Positions 57,892-64,000 of a stretch of 64,000 bases of DNA are shown here, one piece after another. The first letter of the stretch is position 1, and each line of letters opens with the position of its first letter. The translations under genes and the position numbers were made by a program. Source of the stretch: Sweltsa coloradensis (taxonomy: Eukaryota > Arthropoda > Insecta > Plecoptera > Chloroperlidae); contig JAMZAV010010663.1 in NCBI GenBank assembly GCA_024449915.1, forward strand, positions 20,001-84,000. Direction: 5' to 3'. The notes below the pieces were generated by a model. The model ran no database searches and was not told where the DNA came from. It saw only the letters and a program-made list of their open reading frames with translations.

Positions 57892-57950
57892 AAAACGAGT
57901 GACAAATTTTTCCGGCAGAGTCAAATGGAAACGCTCGCTTCGCTCGCTTA
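57270..57950 (-). mobile_element. Helentron/HINE-like element, divergent copy F
   Basis: Reversed: terminal CCTAG (as CTAGG) at 57270; the 5' side ends with CTTCGCTCGC near 57945. The internal sequence differs from the other copies and includes an (A)30 run at 57861-57890. Confidence 0.45.
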
Positions 57951-57960
57951 ATAAATAATA

Positions 57961-58105
57961 AATTGTATTTAGAGTCTACCCAGTACCCACTCAGTCAAAA
58001 ACTGATTTTCAGTGGGGGACAGTAAACCAAAGCAACCAAGCCAACCCTGTAAGCCCCGACGCGATCGACGAGTGAGCGATAACCAACCAAAGATCGATAT
58101 TTTTT
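57961..58105 (-). repeat. SINE family S, copy 3 (continues at 58876-58910)
   Basis: The 3' half of the SINE. It is cut at GATCGATATTTTT and continues after 58875 with AATAGGAAATAAAG, so it served as the target of the next element. Confidence 0.8.
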
Positions 58106-58875
58106 GGATGAGCGTAGCGAGCGAAGCGAAGATTTCATTTATCTACACAGCAGAAAAAAATCCGGAATGTTTTTTTTATGTATTTTTGTGTTTGTTAACA
58201 CGATTCCGCCTAAACCATGAAATTTTGTGGAGGCCTTCGAAATCTCTGAACTTAGAACTGCCACGTTTTTGAGCGCTAAAGAAAAACTATTTCTTATAAA
58301 AATCGAGATTTTACGATTTTTTTTCGATTTAAAAAATATTTCTTTGGCTTATAACACCTACATGCTTTACCCGATTGTAATGATTTTTGCACAGAACCTT
58401 TATTTTATAAATTTATATATTCGTGCGAAATTTAAGCGAAATCGAAAAATTATTTCTCAAGAAAATCGCAATTTTACGATTTTTTAAATATTTTTTAAAT
58501 TTCTTCGACTTATAACACCTAGGCCTACATGCTTAATCCGATTCAAATGATTTTTTCACAGAAACTTTATTTTATGAATTCATATATTCGTGTGAAATTT
58601 GAGCGTAATCGAAAAATTATTTCTTTATGAAAATCGCAATTGTACGATTTTTTATATTTTTTTTAAATTTCTTCGACTTATAACACCTACATGCTGAATC
58701 CGATTGTAATGATTTTTTCACAGAACGTAAATTTTACGAATTAAATATTAGTGTGAAATTTGAGCGTAATCAAAAATTATTTCTCATGAAAATCGCAATT
58801 TTAAGCTTTTTTTGTTTAAAAAAAATTACGCTCATCCAACAACGCGCCTGCAAAAGCGTTTGCGAAGCTTCCTAG
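58106..58875 (+). mobile_element. Helentron/HINE-like element, copy B, with known empty site
   Basis: The SINE on both sides defines the ends exactly: it starts GGATGAGCG after a T run and ends TTCCTAG before TAAT, with no target duplication. A hairpin GCAAA-AGCG-TTTGC lies about 8 bp before the 3' end. ACGCTCATCCAAC just before that hairpin is the inverse of the 5' start (subterminal inverted repeat). The middle holds four repeats about 160-168 bp apart. Confidence 0.65.
58283..58800 (+). repeat. Internal tandem repeats of about 165 bp
   Basis: Blocks with ATTATTTCT...AAAATCGCAATTTTACG begin near 58283, 58443, 58612 and 58771. Each unit also holds TTCGACTTATAACACCTACA and ATGATTTTTTCACAGAAC. 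Confidence 0.75.
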
Positions 58876-58910
58876 TAATAGGAAATAAAGTAATCAGTGG
58901 TATCCCACGT

Positions 58911-59241
58911 AACAAAAAAATCAGACAAACCTTACACAATCAAAAGCAATGAGATCTAACAGAAATGCCAAGCTTATGTACCCTCCTACATTTTCGCAAT
59001 CTTAATACATAAATTCACTTTGTCCTGTACGTGCATCCTTGCAAAGCGTGGCAAAATTTTATTTGCAACTTTTGTTTTAAATGGAAAAGTTTGTGCAAAT
59101 TTATTTTGCCAAGCTTTGCAAGGATGCACAGGGCAAAGAGAATTTATGTATTAAGATTGCGAAAATGTAGGAGGGTACATAAGATTGGCATTTCTTTTAA
59201 ATCTCATTACTTTTTCAAGTTCCATTACAAAATTATTTGGT
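58911..59241. repeat. Inverted repeat between two HINE-like copies
   Basis: AGAAATGCCAAGCTTATGTA near 58961 and an imperfect inverse near 59160-59195, and TTTGCAAGGATGCAC with an inverse near 59030. It is a palindromic spacer of about 250 bp. No gene. Confidence 0.5.
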
Positions 59242-59830
59242 ACTAGGTAGCTTCGCAAAAGCTTTTTCAGGCGCGTTGTTGGATGAGCGCAATTGGTGCA
59301 TTGAGATGCCATATGATATGCAGATTTTCTGTTTTTTGGTGAAAAAATCATTACCAAGTCGAAGAAATTTAAAAAAAAAAAACGAAAAAAATCGTAATTT
59401 AAAGAAAGAAAAAAATCGTTAAATTGATATTTTCATGAGAAATACTATTTCAATTGCGCTTAATTTCACACGAATATATAAATTCATAAAATTAAGGTTC
59501 TGTGAAAAAATCATTTCGATCGGATAAAGCATGTAGGTGTTATAAGTAGAAGAAATCTTTTTAAAATCGAAACAAATCGTAAAATTGCGATTTTCAAGAG
59601 AATTAATTTTTCGATTGCGCTCAAAAACGTGGCAGTTCTAAGTTCAGAGATTTCGAAGGCCTCCGGAAAATTTCATCGCAATTGGAGTATCGGTTTAGCC
59701 GGAATCGTGTTAACAAACACACAAAAATACAAACAGGAAAAAAAACTAAAAAGAAAGAAAAAAACATTTCGGATTTTTTTCTCCAGTGTAGTAGAATGGA
59801 ATCTTCGCTTCGCTCGCTACGCTTATCCAA
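59242..59830 (-). mobile_element. Helentron/HINE-like element, copy C
   Basis: Reversed: CTAGG at 59243 and CGCTTATCCAA at the right end. Contains the GGATTTTTTTCTCCAG segment and one to two of the internal units. Confidence 0.6.
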
Positions 59831-59935
59831 AAATACAATAATTTTATCAAAGTCGATTCAATTGATATGGTATTAGTTACCAATTAACAATAGAATTTAA
59901 AATATCTAGTGGTCCAAAGACTTGTTTTTTGTAAA

Positions 59936-60438
59936 CTAGGAAAACGTTAAAGTCCCGTCGCGTTGATGGATGAGCTTTTTGTAAGTTTTTAGTTTGCGTG
60001 GGATCTATTAACTTATCAAGTGCCTTTTGAACGCATTGTTGGTGATTGTTGTCAAGTTTCTATTGTTACTTGTAAATTGTTATTATAAACCTAAAAAAAC
60101 TCATATTAAAATCTTTATTCTATGGATTCTGGCTATCTTTTTCAATTTTTTTTCTTTCAAAAAGCAATACATGAATCAGCCCAAATGTCACGAAAATATC
60201 GCACAAAAAATCGTAAAAGTACAATATTCATGAGAAATATTTCTTCGATTGTACCCAAAAACGTGGTAAGTCTAAGTTCAGAGATTTCGAAGGTCCCCTC
60301 CAATTTTCATCAAGATCGCATATGCCGTTTGTCCGGTAGAGAGCGAACAGACAGACAGAAAAACAAACAAACAAAAAACACCCGAGCTAAATTGTTTTGG
60401 GGGTCGGTGTAATTGAAGTCTTCGCTACGCTCATCCAA
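59936..60438 (-). mobile_element. Helentron/HINE-like element, copy D
   Basis: Reversed: CTAGGAAAACG at 59936, CGCTCATCCAA at 60428-60438. The internal part is short and contains CTAAGTTCAGAGATTTCGAAG, which is shared with the other copies. Confidence 0.55.
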
Positions 60439-60927
60439 CAATGAAGGTGATCATTGTCAAGTAACTACAGTTACTTGTTGATTATATTCTTGTAAAAGGC
60501 TTTTATTTAAACCTTTATTTGGAAGCCTTCCAGCAAACTTTTTCAACTTTCAAAAGGCACCTTATCACTGAAAAATACGAACGACTGTAGCCCCACCCGT
60601 TTGGGCAGAACCGCTGGCCGATTGAAACGGACGAATTTGACAGTAGCAGCAAAGTGGTAGCAGTAGTAACATAATTAAAGTGATTTTGAGCATGTTTCAA
60701 GCCATTTATTTCACCAAGAAGGAATGCTCATACCTCAATTAAATTTGACATGTGTTGTCAGGTACCTAAATCCCCTCGATTTTAAAAGTTTTCAAGTTCA
60801 CATGATCACATCACGTTTCATGACGGCTGGGTAACACCTCGAAATCACTTTAACTCCGCTTGCTGTATAAGGTGCATGAATGTGTAGCGCACCACGGCTT
60901 GGCTGCGGCGCCCTAACGGGCACCTAG
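60439..60927. other. No gene recognised
   Basis: No coding feature; GC-rich patch near 60890-60930 adjoining the SINE. Confidence 0.4.
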
Positions 60928-61172
60928 ATGGACGGTGCGAACACCCGCGAATAAACGCCAGAATCAACAAGGCCGATTCAGAACAACTTTGAATTTATTA
61001 TAAGCCTCGTTGCTAGGACGTCTTTAAAGTCACCGTTTACAAACTCAACTGATGGACTCCTTCCTTGGAAGTCCAAATCAGAAGTTAAAAAACTACTGAC
61101 TATGGCGGGAATTGAACCCTGGACCTTCTGCATTGGCAGCAGATACGCTTACCAAAGACCAACGAGCCACAC
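60928..61172 (-). repeat. SINE family S, copy 4, with tRNA head
   Basis: The best head of the family. Minus strand from 61172: TGTGGCTCGTTGGTCTTTGG, then GGTCCAGGGTTCAATTCCC. The body follows in the same order as in the other copies (TTGTAAACGGTGACTT, CCTAGCAACGAGGC, TCGGCCTTGTTGATTCTGG). The 3' half is missing. Confidence 0.75.
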
Positions 61173-61253
61173 AAAATTAGTTGATAACTATACCTATATA
61201 ATATATATCTGCATATTATTTACGATAAGAGATGACGCCTTAATATTATTATG

Positions 61254-61617
61254 TGTTAACACGATTTCGGCTAAACCGATACTCCAATTGCGATGAAATT
61301 TTATGGAGGCCTTCGAAATCTCTGAACTTAGAACTGACACGTTTTTGAGCGCAATCGAAAAATTATTTCTCATGATAGTCGCAATTTTATGATTTTTTTC
61401 GATTTTTTTTTTAAAATTTCTTCGACTTATAACACCTACATGATTTATCTGATTGTAACGATTTTTTCACAGAACATTAAAATTATGATTTAATATATTC
61501 GTGTGAATTTTGAGCGTAGTCAAAAAATTATTTCTTATAAAAATCGCAATTTTACGCTTTTTTCGTTTTACGCTCATTCAGCAACGCGCCAGAAAAAGCG
61601 TTTGCGAAGATTCCTAG
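61254..61617 (+). mobile_element. Helentron/HINE-like element, copy E, 5' truncated
   Basis: Begins inside the family at AACACGATTTCGGCTAAACC and ends CGAAGATTCCTAG before T. Confidence 0.55.
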
Positions 61618-61839
61618 TTAATTTCAAACTACATAATATCTATGCTGATGGTGATCTCATTAAAATAGTTATAGATTAGTCACTCTACGGTTATAGCGAA
61701 TGTAACTTGTACGTCTTGTATAGCCTACTTTGTAGACCAACAACTTCATTATACACAACTTGTTTTCATCCATAATAATAATTTCATATCATAATTTTAT
61801 GTAGATCTACTGAAAAATATAAATTTCCTATACTTACAG

Positions 61840-62593
61840 GAAACTATAGTCTCCGATAAATCATTATTCATAAAGATACCTACTAAAACAAAATATACAT
61901 TTGCTACCTACTGAAACATATTAGTTCCTGATTGTTACAGGGACCTAGTCTCGTTTATATAATTATACCTACACTTGAACTTATAGGTTCCTCAAACATA
62001 CAGGAACTTACAGGAGTCTTGTATATATCATTATACATATAGATGCCTACTAAAACATATAGGTTCTTGATTCTTACTGGAACCTATAGTCTCGTATATA
62101 TAATTATACATATAGATACCTACTGAAACATATAGGTTCCTTATAAGTACAGGAACATATAGCCTCTGATAAATAATTATACGTATAGAAACTTACAGAA
62201 ACATATAGGTTCTTTATTCTGTACAGGAACCTATAGTCTCTTAAATATGATTATGCATATAGATACCTACTGGAACATATAGGTTCATGGTAGGTACATA
62301 CAGGGACCTATAGTCTCGTATATATAATCATACATATAGATGCCTACTAAAACATATAGGTTCTTAATTCTTACAGGAACCTATAGTCTCGTATATATAA
62401 TTATACATATAGATGCCTACTAAAACATACAGGTTCCTCATGCATACAGGAACCTATAGGCTCGTATTTATCATTATACGTATAGAAACCTACTAAAACA
62501 TATAGATTCCTTATTCTTGCAGGAACCTATAGCCTCAGATAAATTATTATACGTATAGAAACCGACTGAAACATAAAGGTTCCTTATCATTAC
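61840..62593. repeat. Minisatellite, unit about 73 bp, each unit with a hairpin
   Basis: About ten diverged copies of a unit with CCTACTAAAACATATAGGTTC, then AGGAACCTATAG, then TATAATTATACATATAGA. In most units TATAGGTTCCT is followed by AGGAACCTATA, giving an 11-bp stem. The array is cut by Gypsy-3 in the middle of a unit. Confidence 0.8.
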
Positions 62594-62711
62594 TGTTGTA
62601 TATTAGTCTTTAATGTTGGTAATCTTGTAACCTGAAATTGTAACCATGAACACATATGTAGCGCCCCTGGCGGTAGTCAATCTAAATAAAGTTACACATT
62701 GAAACACAACA
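62594..62711 (+). repeat. Gypsy-3 5' LTR, 118 bp
   Basis: Starts TGTTGT and ends ACAACA, a perfect 6-bp inverted terminus, and has AATAAA about 25 bp before its end. The second LTR is not in the window, so the boundary rests on the termini and the adjoining primer site. Confidence 0.6.
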
Positions 62712-62729
62712 TGGTGTTACGAAGTGGGG
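62712..62729 (+). promoter_or_regulatory. Gypsy-3 primer-binding site
   Basis: TGGTGTTACGAAGTGGGG directly after the LTR; it shares TGGTGT with Gypsy-1 and Gypsy-2. Confidence 0.65.
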
Positions 62730-62770
62730 ATTAATTTCGTTAGAAAATTAATTTGTAATCATCGGTGAAT

Positions 62771-63335
62771 ATGGACAAGTTAGATCCGCCAGCGCGTTGA
62801 ATTTCGACGGTAATGTATCTGTAAACTGGAAAAAACTTCAGACAAGCTTTTGATATTTACTTAATTGCATCGAAATATCATAAGGAAGATGAGGATGTCA
62901 AGTGCGCTTTGTTCTTGCACGTGGCTGGCAAGGAAGCTGTTGATAAATTCAACACTTTTGAGTTCGCATCTGAAGCCGACAAGAAGAAATTGAAAGTAAT
63001 ACTTGAAAAATTTACTGAATATTGCACTCCTCGAAAAATTTAACTGTAGAAAACGTCATAACTTCTTCATGAGAAATCAGGTCCCAGGTGAGTCAATTGA
63101 TCAGTGGGTTACCGATTTGAAACTGAAAAGTGCTTCATGTGAGTTTGGAGAGCTCAGGGACAGTCTGATAAAAGACAAAATTGTGTGTGGTGTTCAGGAT
63201 ATGCGAGTAAAAACAAGGTTGTTAGAAGTTAACAACTTGACATTGGAAAAAGCAATCACTTTATGTCAAAGTGCTGAACGGTCGAAGCAAGAGATTCAAG
63301 CTTTGGGGACCGAGGTCGAGCATGCCACAGCCTAG
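62771..63335 (+). pseudogene. Gypsy-3 Gag (capsid region)
   Basis: An ATG at 62771 opens a frame that breaks after a few codons. The continuing frames give YHKEDEDVKCALFLHVAG, a Lys-rich helix, and from 63003 NFFMRNQVPGESIDQWV, LKSASCEFGE, KIVCGVQD and LTLEKAITLCQSAE. The last blocks match those of Gypsy-1 and Gypsy-2 in order. It makes the particle shell. At least two frame changes are needed, near 62830 and 63040. Confidence 0.75.
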
Positions 63336-63429
63336 GCCTAGCCTAGCTGTGGATGAAGTGAAGAAAACCACATGGAGGAAGAAAACGCAGTCTGGAGAAG
63401 GAGATAGATCCAATCAACGCCGAGCGATG

Positions 63430-63560
63430 GACGCCCTGGATTCATTTGCAAGAGGTGTGGACGGAATCATCCTCCCAAGACCTGCCCAGCATTTGGACGG
63501 AAGTGTTTCAAGTGTCAAGGGATGAACCACTTTGGCAATTTTTTGCAGATTAAGTAACAG
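63430..63560 (+). pseudogene. Gypsy-3 zinc knuckles
   Basis: CKRCGRNHPPKTCPA then CFKCQGMNHFGNFC, two consecutive CCHC-type knuckles, in a frame different from the Gag capsid frame. They bind element RNA. Confidence 0.75.
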
Positions 63561-63721
63561 TTCTACTGGTACAGGTATGTCTAAACCTAGACCCACGAAG
63601 AGAGGTGAATGTGCATGAAGTAGCAGCTGACGAAAATGAGGCTAGACTCAGTGTTAGTGATTGGAAATCTGACAGTGGACACACTCACTTCTAAAGATGA
63701 GTGTATGAAATTTTAACATAA

Positions 63722-63960
63722 ATGGTAAAAATGTGTTGTTAAAAGTGGACACTGGTGCACAAGCAAATGTTATGGCATTATCCACATTTGTAGGGTTAGG
63801 ATTTGCACAGAATCAAGTTTGTAAAAGTAGGGTTAAGTTGACCACATATACAGGTGACCTAGTACCTATGATAGGGGAAAGTACTATTCCATGTAAGTAC
63901 AAAGGCAAGGAAATTCATTTACAGTTTATGATTGTAGACAACAAGTTGTGCCAATTGTAG
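63722..63960 (+). pseudogene. Gypsy-3 aspartic protease
   Basis: KVDTGAQANVM holds the active-site Asp-Thr-Gly; hydrophobic strands follow (LQFMIVDN). The frame ends at a stop near 63960 before the second conserved loop (about VGLRLVKDL in another frame), so one more frame change lies there. Confidence 0.75.
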
Positions 63961-64000
63961 GCCTAAGGCTTGTAAAGATCTTGTGCTGATCAAAGTAGAT

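Larger units (their letters stand above)
62594..64000 (+). mobile_element. Gypsy-3: Ty3/gypsy element, 5' part, runs off the window
   Basis: A short LTR (62594-62711) is followed by a primer-binding site, Gag, two zinc knuckles and an aspartic protease. The pol genes and the other LTR lie outside. Two or more frame changes break Gag. Confidence 0.8.

Overview
The window is eukaryotic. It contains SINEs with tRNA-like heads, LINEs, a Penelope-like element, Ty3/gypsy LTR elements, DNA transposons and a transposase gene with spliceable introns; there are no operons or bacterial-style genes. The mixture (PIF/Harbinger, hAT, Penelope, gypsy and Helentron-like repeats) and the very high density of palindromes of the TAGGCCTA type suggest a marine invertebrate, perhaps a non-vertebrate deuterostome. 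The species is an inference and is not settled by the sequence. I found no convincing host protein-coding gene: almost all recognisable coding sequence belongs to mobile elements.

Layout. 1-2.0 kb: a tRNA-type SINE and a broken cysteine-rich protein fragment. 2.56-4.1 kb: the 3' end of a Penelope-like element (GIY-YIG endonuclease) and three hammerhead-like motifs around a hexanucleotide microsatellite. 4.2-6.6 kb: a degraded LINE on the minus strand (SGNH-like segment, then endonuclease). 8.1-8.3 kb: a 156-bp duplication. 9.9-10.55 kb: the 3' end of a LINE on the plus strand. 11.27-16.0 kb: Gypsy-1, minus strand, with near-identical LTRs. 16.21-33.60 kb: Gypsy-2, plus strand, with a perfect GTAGG target duplication, split by a 12.6-kb PIF/Harbinger-like transposon (20.37-32.94 kb) that itself carries a hAT-like element, a TIR element and a SINE. 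35-40 kb: small inverted repeats, tRNA-like SINE heads and a 441-bp duplication. 40.7-52.9 kb: one SINE split by an 11.8-kb hAT-like element. 53.5-61.6 kb: seven copies of a Helentron/HINE-like family with internal repeats of about 165 bp, one of them cleanly inserted in a SINE. 61.8-62.6 kb: a 73-bp minisatellite whose units can fold, entered by Gypsy-3 (62.59 kb to the window end).

How the parts relate. Nesting gives a relative order: Gypsy-2 landed first, the Harbinger-like element then entered the tail of its integrase frame, and smaller elements entered the Harbinger. Two stretches (about 17.25-19.4 kb and 42-52.7 kb) are full of homopolymer runs and frame breaks. For the first, the young LTRs of the host element make base-calling or consensus error a better explanation than age.
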